Shown here: positions 9,745-21,113 of the stretch, piece by piece | Numbering within the stretch: position 1 is the first letter of the stretch | Layout of the letters: the number at the start of each line of letters is the position of its first letter | Assembly (NCBI GenBank): GCA_015345905.1 | Contig: JADDTR010000012.1 | Span: 194,578-258,577 of the forward strand | Source: Aotearoamyces nothofagi | Taxonomy: Eukaryota > Ascomycota > Leotiomycetes > Leotiales > Tympanidaceae | Reading direction: 5' to 3' | Length of the DNA: 64,000 nt | Program-made: the position numbers and the translations under genes | Notes under the pieces: generated by a model | What the model saw: only the letters and a program-made list of their open reading frames with translations | Databases searched by the model: none | Told to the model about the DNA's origin: nothing

Positions 9745-12725
9745 ATGCCCTTCAATACAGCTACTATAAGCACAGCGGTAGCGCCAGCTGTTCTTTCGAC
9801 TCTTTTATCTCATGTACGGACTTTGTCCCCTGTGCAATGTTTACTGTACAGTGGTGCTAATATGGACTTTAGTACCTCGACCGCAAACCACGCGCGCAGA
9901 AGCCTACAGCCCAGATATCATACGATGAAGGCCTACATCTCATACGAAAATTCCTCATCTATGCATCTCATCACACTGTAGAAGACCTCCAACACTTCAC
10001 GGCGCAATGGGTACCTCATCCTCCCTATGTTAAGGTTGATGAGGTTGGAATCGGACAAGAATACGTAACTGCTGCCGCAGAAGCAATACAAGACCAGTTA
10101 GGACATCATGGAATTGATAAGGTCGGTGGAAAGACGTGGTGGCAATGGAGACGACCCGGCAGCGAATTAAAGTCCGAGTGGATTGAGATGAGAACAGATT
10201 ATGCGGAACGGAAGCGAAATGGTGATCCAGGCAAGAGAGTCATGCTCTATGTGCATGGGGGCGCCTATTTCTTTGGTAGTACAGATATGCATCGGTATCA
10301 GATACAAAGGCATGCGAGAAAGCTGAAGGCGAGGGTCCTTGCCCGGTAAGATTATCTTTGCCTCTTCAGTTAAATTGTGCTAACCTATGGTAGTGAGTAT
10401 CTACCATATTTAAATCGGTTGATGTCTTGCTAATCCAAAATAGCGGAGTATCGATTGGCCCCTCAATTTCCTTTTCCATGTGGCCTTCATGATTGCTTAG
10501 CAGCCTACTTGTACTTGCTGAGTGTTCAAGATCCCACAACCATCATTCTAGCTGGAGATTCTGCTGGCGGAGGAATGATCGTAAGGTAATTCTTCCTAAT
10601 GCAAGATTACTGGGCCATGATACTTACTACTATAAGCATGCTTGTTACTCTACGCGACCGAGGCCTACCTTTACCGGCGGGGGCTATTCTGATTTCCCCA
10701 TGGGTAGATCTAACCCACTCTTTCCCCAGTGTTTCCGGGGATAACCCACTTGATTACATTCCACCGCACGGCTTTCACCAACGGCCATCAGCATCATGGC
10801 CACCTCCAAACTCAGATGATATGCTGGCTTTGACTGAAGGGATTGTGAAGAATCTTGCCCATAAAGAACATCTAGCCCGAGAAAAGGAATCAGACGCTGT
10901 GCAAGGTTTCCATGTTAACAACCACCCGGAGCCTGGTACAGTAAACGACAATGCTGGCAATGGCACTGCTGTATCGGATGGTATAGGACCTACTGCAAAT
11001 ACGGTTCCAGGATCTGGTCATGATCTATCGATTATGATTGATGGAAGTCTTGTTGAGATCAAGGACCAGATCCATATGTACGCTACAAATCAATTAATCT
11101 CGCATCCTTTGGTATCTCCTATTTTACAACCATCTTTAGGAGGTCTGCCGCCGCTTTTAATTCTAACGGGTGGTGGTGAGATGCTGAGAGATGAGCAAAT
11201 ATATCTAGCTCATAAGGCTGCTTGCCCAGAGAAGTACCCCCCTGGCGACGCTTTCCTTGATGAGAATTCCCACGAGCACAATCGAAATCAAGTCAGTCGA
11301 TGGAAGCCTACCGATGTTCAGCTGCAGGTTTGGGATGATCTCTGTCACGTGGCGCCGACTTTGAGTTTTACTAGGCCTGCGAAATATATGTATCGATCAG
11401 TAGCTCAATTTGGGGCGTGGGCGCTGGCAAGAGCGCAGAAGAGCGAAATTGAGATTATGGATGACGATGACATTTCAATTATATCAGTTTCAGAGTCTGA
11501 GAGCGAAACTTTTGAAAAGGTAATTGCTGTTATTATTGGGAGATATGGCTATTGATACTGACAATACCGGCAGGAGAAGGAACCGAACTGCTCTGAACTA
11601 GGAAGTGTAGGCGTAGCCGGAGACCCTCTGCCACCCTTTAAACATCACATGATAAGACAGCGCGTTGACCGACATGGCAATATTTACGAACTTGAACCCG
11701 CCTCATCACTTCAAAGCTGCAATCTCCCGCCTAGCGAGATAGGAGTAATCAAGGAAGGACCAGTAAAAAGATGGATCATAGCGCATCGCGAATGGGACAC
11801 CAAATATGCGTCTTCAAAGCGACGAGTGCAAAAACGGCGGGCTAAAGAGATAGCACAAGGTTACCAAGCATTCGGATCAGGAGAGGCTCCCCCACCTAGC
11901 GCACTAGCTGGAAGGAGAAGAAAGGGTGAAAAAGACAGAGAAGAAAAGAAGAAGCGAAGTTATGGTTTGAGCATGTGGTCAGGATGGGGAAGCAAGCACG
12001 ACAAACAAACCGTGGAACGAGAACAACATGCTGATAAGGAGCCGGAAAAGAAAGTAGCTACGCCAAAGGATGGAGCAAATGCGAGACCATTGGACGATAC
12101 TGAAACCGAACAAGGCAAGGACATGGCAAAGGAAAGTCGGCCGGACTATGGTAGTAGCCGGTCAAGAAAGAGGACTGTCACAGACCTGCACCAAACTGAA
12201 CATGATGACAACGTCGATGAGCATACCCCAGCGGCTCAGTTACTAGCTCTGAAGAAAGCCAACGGTGAAGCAGTATCACAAGCTGACAATATTACTCCTA
12301 ATTTGATCGGTAAGGCTCAAACATTGGTTGCAGCTTCTGTTCCCATAGTACAATCTGACGGACCTGTTCCAGCTGCAGCAACAGCTTACAGTATCGTGCA
12401 TCCGGACGGCTCAACGCCCTTAAGCACTCCAAGTTTAGAGGGTCCTTCACCCTTACTGGAAATACCGACAGAAGAAAGCGGTAAATTACGCCCCAAGAGC
12501 GGAGGCATAGCTTTCCCCTTCAGCCTGAAGCGCAGCGGTGGAAAAGATGGTCCGCCCGGCTCCAGTGCGAGCATGGCTACGCTAACGAGTGCAACTGGTA
12601 TTCGGCCAACAGATGACATCAGGACCGCCGGAGCCATGGAGTCAGGTGTAAAGGAAGCACCGGATTGTGGGAAGACTGAAGTACATGTTAATGGCGAAAA
12701 GATGCCTGTAGCGGGGTTTGCGTAG
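9745..12725 (+). CDS. HSL-type alpha/beta hydrolase with long tail
   Basis: Alpha/beta-hydrolase fold-3 (hormone-sensitive-lipase) enzyme, related to fungal steryl acetyl hydrolases that cleave carboxyl esters of lipids. Exons are 9745-9813, 9873-10344, 10444-10585, 10637-11519 and 11574-12725, giving about 905 residues. A hydrophobic N-terminus suggests a membrane anchor. Visible parts are the oxyanion motif HGG (151-153), the nucleophile in GDSAGG (Ser220), Asp413 in GGGEMLRDE, and His465 in DLCHV. Exons 2 and 3 can only be joined to [12 protein letters not shown] if a nested intron pair (10345-10443) is removed. A roughly 130-residue linker interrupts the C-terminal half of the fold, and the last 400 residues are charged, low-complexity sequence without a known domain. 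Substrate is not determined. Confidence 0.85.
10345..10443 (+). other. Spliceosomal twin intron (stwintron), type D1,2
   Basis: The region between hydrolase exons 2 and 3 is best explained as one intron lodged inside the donor of another. The internal intron spans 10346-10393 (48 nt, GTAAGA donor, TGCTAAC branch-like site, TAG acceptor). Removing it brings G10345 next to TGAGTATC, creating a new GTGAGT donor. The external intron (G10345 plus 10394-10443, 51 nt, ending AATAG) is then removed. Only this order leaves C + CG GAG and restores the conserved P-E-Y-R-L-A-P block. No single GT...AG intron here gives the right phase. Stwintrons of this type are known from other filamentous fungi. Confidence 0.82.
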
Positions 12726-12985
12726 AATAATTAGAAGTGAACGCAGAGCTTCTATTTCGAAGCTTCACGAGAATCAGTGACAATAGCGCGCATACTCGAT
12801 GGTTGATGCTAAGTATGTTCGCTTAGAACATTGAATCGATAAGTCGATGCGATATCTAGCGGTACTTCTCGGACATATGGGGCCTTGAAGGCCGTAAGCC
12901 TATATGTAATTGTACGATTATCGCTGTCTATTTTGGCATTGGCCGTCATCACTGTGTCTTCGGTATTATACATGCCCTCAAACCT

Positions 12986-14033
12986 TTAAAACAAATCGAT
13001 CTTCTGCCCAACCGTTTCTGCAATGTCCATGAACGCCTTAGCCCTCCCACTCTCTGGTTCTGCCACAACTGTCGGCTTTCCCCTATCCGCATCATCACAA
13101 ATACTAGCATGTAGTGGTATATCGCCTAGGAAATCAATGCCGTGCTCCGTGCATGCATGGGTGACTCCGGAGTGCGAACCGAAAATATGTGTGCACTCCT
13201 GGCAATGAGGACATACGAACAGAGACATGTTCTGCACCATGCCGAGAATTGGAATAGAGGTCTTCTTGAACATGTTTATTCCCTTCACCGCATCTTTCAG
13301 GGCAATATCCTGAGGCGTAGACACGATGACTGCACCATCAAGAACTATCTGTTGTGTGATCGTTAACTGTGTATCGCCCGTTCCAGGTGGGAGGTCGAGA
13401 ACAAGAATATCTAATCCTCCCCAATCAACTTCATGTAGAAGCTGTTGTAAAGCTTTCATGACCATGAGACCGCGCCATACTACTGGTGCGGCGTCGCCGA
13501 CTAGATAGCCCATGGACATGGACTTGATGCCATAGTTTGTCAAAGGGAGGAGCTGGTTATCTGCTGACCGTCAGACTGATTTCTCACAAAAAACATCTGG
13601 CTTTGTGTGGCTACCGACTTGTAGATAATCGTGGTTCTCCGGATAGGTTGAGTAGCGTGGGTATAGAGGGGCCAAAGATGTCGGTGTCGAGGATCCCGCT
13701 GCGCAGGCCGCGACGAGCGAACGCGAGGGCAAGATTGACTGAGAATGGTCAGCGTTGTGCATTTTTACAAGAATAGTGAAGCTGGGTAAGTACCTGCTAT
13801 AGTCGACTTTCCAACTCCTCCTTTGGCAGAGGACACAGCAATTACTTTCTTAACATCTTTGATCTTTCGGCGCTCGGGTAGTCCCCGCTGCATGCGCGGA
13901 ATACTCCCAGTGCGCGGCAATCCCTTTAAACAGAATTAGTAGTTATTAGACAAGCTGCACAGAATCTAGAATATCTCACCAAAGGATTTTCATGCTGTAA
14001 GACCCTCAAGGTTGAAAATAATCGTGGTTTCAT
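12986..14033 (-). CDS. ind1: Mitochondrial Fe-S carrier Ind1 (NUBPL-like P-loop NTPase)
   Basis: Mrp/Nbp35-family P-loop ATPase, mitochondrial branch (Ind1/NUBPL), which delivers 4Fe-4S clusters to respiratory complex I. Four exons: 14033-13980, 13923-13794, 13738-13619 and 13560-12986, giving 292 residues with matching phases. The N-terminus ([18 protein letters not shown]) is basic and lacks acids early on, fitting a matrix-targeting sequence. The deviant Walker A KGGVGKST is at 52-59, and [10 protein letters not shown] follows in exon 3. Then come [19 protein letters not shown] and the cluster-binding VCPHC (C218, C221). Lack of an N-terminal four-Cys domain separates it from cytosolic Nbp35. 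It shares a 157-bp divergent promoter with bfr2. Confidence 0.94.
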
Positions 14034-14190
14034 CTTTCGATATCAGCTTTCTACAACTCGAGCTTCAACGTCGAAGACGGCATCAAGCGGCCGCTAGCGG
14101 AGATACCGGGGTATTTTCGGCGCTAAGATTTCGAGAACTTTATGAAATTATTTGAACTTTTTGAAGCTCGGAAAATCAACGGTATACAAA
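14034..14190. promoter_or_regulatory. Short divergent promoter, ind1 / bfr2
   Basis: Only 157 bp separate the two start codons. The two genes, one for mitochondrial complex I assembly and one for ribosome biogenesis, must share a bidirectional promoter. No known motif is obvious. Confidence 0.6.
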
Positions 14191-16027
14191 ATGGCGAGGA
14201 AAAGCGCATTAGCTCGGCAAATTGCTGAATTTGAGGATCCTATCCCTAAGGGTATGCGGCAATACTTTGCCAAATTTGGGTATTACTAATTCAGTGCAGA
14301 CTTTGATCCCGAGGGAAATGGTGCAGACCAGAGTAGTGATGAGGATAGCAATTCAGAGGAAGAGAATGAGCTAGCTGGTACTGAACATTATATTGATGTT
14401 GGGTAAGTTTAAATTTAGAATAAATACGAAATATATATGTATACTAACAATACCTAGAAAAAGTAAGCTACGAAAACGAGACGAAGTTGCTCTTGGACCT
14501 AAATACGCTGGCTCTCGAATCAGCCGCCAAACTCTTGAAGAAGCAAACGACGATGAGCTCAGCTCAGAATACGAAGATGCCCCAGAATCAATAGAGCTAG
14601 AGAGCTTTGTAGACCCAGATACTGTTGGCACGGACGTGGACGACGAGGATGGTGACATTGACAGTGATGAGGCACTGGGTGAAAGCGACGAAGAAAAGTT
14701 CAAAGACTTTACGTTCCGGGGCAGTGGCAAACCACGAACTTCGAATGGCCTGGACAGGAAGAGAAAAACTGCCGCGGATTTCATGTCAGGCAGCGAAGAT
14801 GAAGATTTGGATGTGGAGAATGACAACATCAGTGGAACAGACGTTGATGACGAGATGGAGGATGCCAACTCAGCCGAGTTCGATGATTCAGATGCGATAG
14901 ACGGGAATACAGATGAGGATGAGAGTGCCAATAGCGAGCAACATTCTGAATCCGATGACGACGAAAATGACGAGGGCTCTGATAATAGTGGTGATGCTAG
15001 TGATAATGAGCAGTCACGGCGCGCTGAACTACGAAAGATCATGAATGAGGAGCAGAAGACTGTTGTTGCTACTATTTCGCAAGCTGCTAAAGCAGATGCT
15101 GATAAAGGCAATGCAGTAAAGCAACAGCGCAGGACCTTCGACTCGTTACTTAATGTCCGCATACGTCTGCAAAAGGCGTTAATTGCTACCAATTCCATGG
15201 CTGCTGCAACTGAGGAGGATAGTGGATCTCCTACTACCAAAAACCCATATAGAGCGGCAGAAGAGGCTGCAGTCAAACTTTTAAATACTCTGGATGCTAT
15301 GCGCTACGAGATGGATAGGTCTGGGAGCTCCGCAAAATCCGGGACCAAGCGAAAGCGTGATATAGAGCCTGATACTCCAAGCTCAGCCATCTGGCAAAGG
15401 TTGCAAAACGCAGAAACTCAAGCTATTCAATCACGCCAAGTAACTCTGGAGAAGTGGTCAGCTAAAGTTCGAGGAGCATCTGCTATGCCGCTTTCTCGAA
15501 AGCTAAACAACACTGCCCAGCAGACCATCACCGATGTCTTGCAAGAACAGCTTTCCAACTCTGAACATTTGGTAAAGCGTACTAAAATGCCAAGATCCTG
15601 TGCTCCTGTACAAATAAAGGCAAAGGTGACTGAGGATCCTAACATCTACGACGATGCAGATTTTTATCAACTTCTCCTCAAAGAGCTAGTCGATCAGCGC
15701 ATGATGGACTCCACTACTGCGCTTGCTCCTCTCGCTAACGGCGGACGACCGATCGCCCAATGGACAGCAGTCAAGGAGGCGAAAACAAAGAAGAATGTAG
15801 ATACCAAAGCCAGTAAGGGAAGAAAGATGCGGTATACTGTCCATGAAAAGTTGCAAAATTTCATGCCACCGGAAGATAGAACAAGCTGGGAGCCGGACGC
15901 GGTTGATAGGTTCTTTGGCACTTTGCTAGGCCAGAAGATGACGCTTGCGGAAGAGGAGGCGGATGTTAGTGATGATGAGGGCGGCGCGCCATTAGCTGAG
16001 GAGGCATTGATGTTATTCAGATCTTAG
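14191..16027 (+). CDS. bfr2: Nucleolar rRNA-processing protein Bfr2 (AATF/Che-1)
   Basis: Bfr2/AATF, a component of the small-subunit processome in the nucleolus, needed for early 18S pre-rRNA cleavage. Exons 14191-14251, 14300-14402 and 14458-16027 give 577 residues. The N-terminus ARKSALARQIAEFEDPIPKD is typical. After splicing, GKSKLRKRDEVALGPKYAG and SRISRQTLE follow. A long Asp/Glu-rich domain runs to about residue 200. The AATF N-terminal domain follows (RAELRKIMNEEQKTVVATI, then FDSLLNVRIRLQKALIATN), and the C-terminal Traube domain includes NIYDDADFYQLLLKELVDQR and GRKMRYTVHEKLQNFM. Length is usual for fungal Bfr2. Confidence 0.95.
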
Positions 16028-16315
16028 GACTCTGAATGAATGAAATATATTTGCTAAGCTGTTATAAAAGGGTTGCTAGCCCATGTGATTCTGCTAGGTA
16101 TTCGGGTTGGCATTTGATTCCAGTATGACTGGCGGCAATATATATTTTCGAAACAGACTCAGAGGACCTGCTCTAAACATGGAATCTTACTCATAGTCTG
16201 GAACTCTACTCGGAAGCACTAAAAACATTTACACTTTGTATGTCACCAGGTAAAGAAACTCTAGGCGAGTAAGGCAAGAGAATATCTTGTAAACACATTG
16301 CGAAGACACACTATC
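16028..16315. other. Intergenic, convergent 3' ends
   Basis: 288-bp AT-rich spacer between converging genes. No feature seen. Confidence 0.5.
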
Positions 16316-17365
16316 TTATTCTTCTTTGACACCGATGACCCAAGTCATATGGCCTATTAGCCATGTATGCTCCTCACGTGCACTCCTGATGGTCCAGCCA
16401 TCAGATGACGCTCCACACTCCTTCATCAAAACGTGAATTTCTTCGGCACTTCTGGTTCTGAGGGACGATATATAGCCGTCAACAACGACTACAAGTGGGA
16501 CTATTGGAATGATGTATGTGAAGAACAAGTGGCCAGGTGAGCGCCAGAAATAGAAGGGGGTTATGAGAATCAATAAGCCACCCATGAGGAAACACATTAT
16601 CAGGGATGTGATGGTACGTTCTTGAAGTTCGAAAATACTTTAGAGAGGGGAAATGTCAGCAGTGGAACGTAAAAGTATGATCTGGTAGAAATACCCAAAG
16701 CCATCAGCAGTCTCGATGGTGTTGCGCAGAATATTGGCTCCCAGTTTGTCATCGAAATGATGAAAAGCTAGATTGAACAGCCGAAAGACCTTCTTTCCAT
16801 CCTCATCAATTAGATCTACGGGTGCATTGGCTGCATCAACAGGCTCGGATATGAAGCTAAGGTTCTTGCTCCTCTTTGACGCTTCCCGCCAGTCATGTAT
16901 GTGTGGATGTAGATCCGTTAGGACAAACTTCACTGCTCTAGTGTTCTCCTCACCGTTTCTAACGTGTGGAGACTTGGAAACCCGGCCAGTAGGAGTTATG
17001 GGAGATTTTGGCTCGCGCGAGCTCAGCTGCGCATTCAAATCCTGTTCAATGAAGGGTGTAGGACCTCCAGCGCCAGCGCAGAAGTCTACATATGTGTACT
17101 GGGTCACCGAGGAGGAGAGGACATTGTTGAGTGTACTAGCGACGAGATTGGCGGGCGAAACCTTCTGGATGAAGGGCGTTCGAAAGGTCCAAAGAAGTGA
17201 CAGACAGGATTGTACTTTTTCGCGGAGGTATTGGGGAAACCTACGAGAAGTAAGCACTTACTGTAAAATTGGCCTTCAGATAGTTCATATGTAAATTGGT
17301 TCTGCTACGTACCATACTTGATCACAGATCTCATAGAATTGGATTCGGGGGGATATCAAAAGCAT
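16316..17365 (-). CDS. Conserved fungal protein, methyltransferase-like with C-terminal membrane segments
   Basis: A protein of 306 residues from exons 17365-17313, 17240-16695 and 16637-16316. It resembles a widespread but uncharacterised fungal family. The N-terminus MLLISPRIQFYEICDQVWFP forms only after removing the first intron (72 nt). A class I SAM-methyltransferase pattern is visible: VDFCAGAGGPTPF at 69-81 as the glycine-rich loop, TDLHP at 126-130 as the acidic strand end, and FNLAFHHFDD near 173-182. Two hydrophobic segments follow at roughly 211-265 (including LIMCFLMGGLLILITPFYFW and FFTYIIPIVPLVVVV), suggesting membrane attachment behind the catalytic-like domain. No substrate can be proposed. 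It diverges from the P450 across 201 bp. Confidence 0.75.
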
Positions 17366-17566
17366 TCTCTAGCTGAATTGAAAATATACGGGCATATCTT
17401 GGTGTTGCTGTCCTCAGACACAGTAGAATGTTGAGGTCTCAAAGGTACCTCAGATAGGCTAAGCTTCCGAAGCTAACCAAATAGGGACAGCCTCGAAACG
17501 CGAGCACAAGATAGATGATTTTATACCATCGTCACAATTACATTGCTAACAAAAAGTTGAATAGCA
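17366..17566. promoter_or_regulatory. Divergent promoter, methyltransferase-like / P450
   Basis: A 201-bp spacer between two start codons pointing away from each other, so a shared bidirectional promoter is likely. Confidence 0.5.
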
Positions 17567-19318
17567 ATGGGCCTCATTAACATAGTTTATGCTTTTCTGC
17601 TTTTAGCAGCAACAGTTTATTACGTGATTGCGGCCCCAAGGGTACGGCGTCATGGAAAACCGTTGAGGTAGGCTGAATATCTCCAAAAGCTTCAATTGCA
17701 TTATGATGTTCTTCTTATCTACAAGTTCAAGCCCCAATCGTACATAAATCTTCAATGTCTTCTGTGGGGAGTGAACCACTAAGCCCCTTAGTATCGTTCA
17801 TATTACACACTGATTCTTCTTCTAGGCGAGCACCAAACACCCTGCCTCTTCTGGGCAACGGATTACATTTTCTAAAGGCACGCAATAAGCTGTTCACATG
17901 GTTTGTTAGATGCGAGAGGCAGTTCGGATACGAAACCTTTCAGATATCTGTTCCATCTTTACCACCTGGAGTCGTGATCAATGACCCTAAGAACCTGGAG
18001 TACGTGATGAAGAACGAGGCGGTGATTGGAAAGGGGGACTTTTTTAAATCTAGGTCATGGGATCTTTTTGGTAAGTATTGACTTGTGGTATATGTATACA
18101 GGTCTTCGTGCTACTCACTAAAAGTACCATAGGAAGTGGAATCATAAATGCTGATGGCGAGCCATGGAAGATCCAACGAAAAGCTGGATTGCAATTTTTA
18201 AACACCTCAAATCTCAAGGTCCTCACTGATATCGCTCTCCCTCGGTATCTTGATACCGCAATCAGCCATCTTCACAAAGTTCGTCCAAAAGAAATAGTAG
18301 ATCTAGAGCTTGTATTCAACGAGTTGACCACGCAGTTAATGGGCCGCATGGCATATGATGTAAGCAAGTCCCTGGTCCAATATACAATATTGTGCCTAAT
18401 CATAAATAGATGGAAATGCATGCTGCAGATGATTTCTATACTGCATTTGAGTACGCATCGAGCGCCACTGGAAAGAGGTTTCAAAATCCATTATGGCAAT
18501 TTACAGAATTTTTCTGTGGATCTCGACTCAGGAAAGCAATCTCTGAGGTAGAGTCTTACGGTAAGAAGATAGTATCAAATGCCCAACTTTTACGCAATTC
18601 CAAAATGCCGAACGTAAACGATGAAGATCGAAAAGAGGACGCGGTGTCTGGAAGCCTCATAAACGCACTGCTGGACTCTATCACAGACGAGAAAGTAGTC
18701 GCAGATGCTGCTCTGAATTATCTCTCAGCCGGCCGCGATACAACTGCACAGGCTCTTACGTGGGCTTTCTATCTTTTGACTCGTCATCCAGATGCAGCCA
18801 AATTTGTTCGTGATGAACTTAGATCTTTGCCAAATCTTGATCCAAAATCATTTCGACCGTCAGCACTTCCATACACAATGGCAGTCTTTTATGAGACCCT
18901 TCGACTTTACCCACCAATACCATTCGAAATCAAGCAATGCGAGAAAGACACGACGCTTCCAGACGGGACTTTCCTACCCGAATCTTCGGTTATATTGTGG
19001 TGTACTTGGGCTATTAACCGCTCAAAACGCACTTGGGGAGAGGATGCTGATGCATTTAAACCAGAACGGTGGCTTGACCATGGAAAGCTCATTGTGAAGT
19101 CGGCATTCGAGTTCCCTGTCTTTAATGGAGGAACAAGGATGTGCCTGGGAAAGAAAATGGCCGAATTTATCGCCGTTATGGTGATTTCTAAGCTCCTCCT
19201 TGAATTTGATTTCACTCTTGCAGAAGACAAGGAAAGAATCAGCAAGAATAGCTTAACTCTGCCGATGGAAGGCGGGCTGCCCTGTTTTGTCAATAGTAGA
19301 AATAAATCACAGCATTAG
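17567..19318 (+). CDS. Cytochrome P450, CYP52-clan-like
   Basis: Membrane-bound haem monooxygenase of 493 residues. Exons: 17567-17667, 17826-18070, 18133-18359 and 18410-19318. The first exon is an N-terminal membrane anchor (GLINIVYAFLLLAATVYYVI). A proline-rich hinge follows (RRAPNTLPLLGNG). The oxygen-binding I-helix AGRDTTA is at about 298-304, the ExxR motif ETLR at 353-356, PERW after it, and the haem loop FNGGTRMCLGK carries the Cys ligand at about 436. The pattern FNGGxRxCLGK and the ETFQISVPSLPPGVV segment fit the CYP52/CYP539 group, whose known members oxidise alkanes or fatty acids. The substrate here is not shown. Intron 1 (158 nt) is long compared with the others. Confidence 0.92.
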
Positions 19319-19696
19319 GGCTAATAATGGCGACTCTTAAAAACGGGGTTAACAAGAGGTAGTTTCGAATATCGAGAGACATTATAAACAAATATAGCAT
19401 AGTTATGTGCCACTACATCGCTATCTTCTGGCATGAATGCGATCCTTGCACAGCTAGCTACAGTATGTGATTCTATTTACGCCAAGTCGATATATATATA
19501 GTTATCAGCCGGATCAGATCTCCAACCTTGATAGAAATGATGAATTGGAGAAAAAGAATCCAATGAATCTCAAGTAGCTAACAGCCCTTCCGTCATATAA
19601 GCTTTGCCCTCAGGGCCTAGACTACACGGCCATGTTTCGCGTATGAGAGAAGTTATCGAGTAATCTCGCCAATCTTGATGACATTTCAAACCGCTA
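19319..19696. other. Intergenic, convergent 3' ends
   Basis: 378-bp spacer between the P450 and the F-box-like gene. It is AT-rich, probably two 3' UTRs. Nothing else seen. Confidence 0.5.
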
Positions 19697-20699
19697 TCAT
19701 GCTTTACTAGTTTCAATCTCGTGCTCCGTAGCACCACCGCTGTCCGACGCGGATTCCCATTCGTCTTCTTCTGGCTCGTTGTCCTCAGCATCAATTTCTT
19801 CGTCACCCTCATCATCACTAAACTCTTCCATGGAGGCAGCTTGTGCGGCTAGCGCCAACCTTTTTAATGCCTCCTCCTCAATCTCATCGTCGTCCGAATC
19901 GAAGCCCATTTCTTCGCCAGCCCAGTCTTTATATTGTTTCTTTATCCGCATTCGTCGTGATTGCTTCTTTGCGCCATGATGAGCATGAGCAAATATCTCC
20001 ACGGCCTTCTCTAATGCTGCCCCCATGTCTAGTTCCCCACCTTGTATCATCTTTGCAATGCTTGCAGCCAGATCTTTCTTGCTATCCATAGTATCCTGTA
20101 TGAGGTGTCCGCAAAGCTTCTCTTCGGTGAAGAAAAAATTATAGAGACCACGCCAGTCACAACTAAGCTCCAATTTCTCAAGATCAATTGACAAGGCTGG
20201 AATTGGTGAATCATTGACAAGTCGCCGAATTTGAACTATATGTTTCGGAGAGACAAAGTAGGGCGTATCGTCAATCTCCTCTGGTGTGCTTGCTCGCCTC
20301 TTGAGGTAGCTATTTAAATATTTACGAATCAAAGGCTTATATTCATCGGCGGTATCAGGATCGTGCGTAAAAATGGCGGTATACTTATCGTCCGAGGTAT
20401 GGGAGAAGGAGAAATCAGCCGATAAATTTAGGCGGGGTTTGTCCTCAATTTCATGGGTTCCTATATCAAAATTAGAGATGGGTTCCAGGCAAAAAGCCTT
20501 AAGATTGTTCAATACCTAGATCAAACCGTATCGATGTCTTTGGGAGGTGCTGTTCATGAAAGATGAATTCAACTTCTTCCTTGAAAGCCTTACAGACGAG
20601 GCGGCAGTCGGTCCATAGCTGGATGAGATCATCGTCGTGTGTCAGTGTCCGTAAGATGCGTGACCAGATTTCGAGCGGCAAGGTAACTAGAGTTGTCAT
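19697..20699 (-). CDS. F-box-like protein with acidic C-terminus
   Basis: A 315-residue protein from exons 20699-20516 and 20460-19697. The first 45 residues (LVTLPLEIWSRILRTLTHDD, then WTDCRLVCKAFKEEVEFIF) match an F-box-like helical motif, the part that would bind Skp1 in an SCF ubiquitin ligase. The middle (SDDKYTAIFTHDPDTADEYK and the following helices) has no domain I know. The C-terminus is strongly acidic (DSDDDEIEEEA, DDEGDEEIDAEDNEPEEDEW). No WD40 or leucine-rich repeat is present, so a substrate-binding module is not evident. Splicing through a split Gly codon (G|GTHEIED) is needed to link the F-box to the rest. Confidence 0.75.
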
Positions 20700-21113
20700 C
20701 TTGGTATTCTATTCGGGCGTCGCGATAGATAAAAGTATAAGAGGCGGCAGCGGCTTATCGTGATATCGATATCTTGAAATCCACTTCACTGTACTCGAGT
20801 ACGCGCTTGTTTTGCAGGGATAACGCGTTTCTACAATTTCAGCCACAGAGCCTTTGAACTATCCCCAGACGCCACAATGAACTAAATATTCGACTCAATC
20901 GTAATTTCATCTCGACATAAGAATGATAAGATAGGAACTATAATATCTACTAGATTTCTAACTAGGTCGACCAGTCACAAATCTAGTAGGCGGCTCTAAA
21001 TAGGAAGGAGAATTAGTACAGAAACCCATTTCGAAATTGATTTCAATCTGTCGAAAATGTTCGTTAATTGCTATTCTTACGCCGGTCCCGCCATTGCACT
21101 GGGTATCACCGTA
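20700..21113. other. Intergenic between F-box-like gene and rad4
   Basis: 414 bp between two minus-strand genes. It must hold the F-box gene promoter and the rad4 3' end. No distinct motif seen. Confidence 0.5.

Noticed and set aside
10346-10443. Single intron or sequencing error between hydrolase exons 2 and 3
   Set aside because: No single GT...AG pair gives the right phase, and two complete sets of splice signals are present. A nested pair explains all bases without assuming an error.
17668-17825. The long first P450 intron as another stwintron
   Set aside because: I looked for an inner donor/acceptor pair that would rebuild a donor in the correct phase and found none. A simple 158-nt intron suffices.
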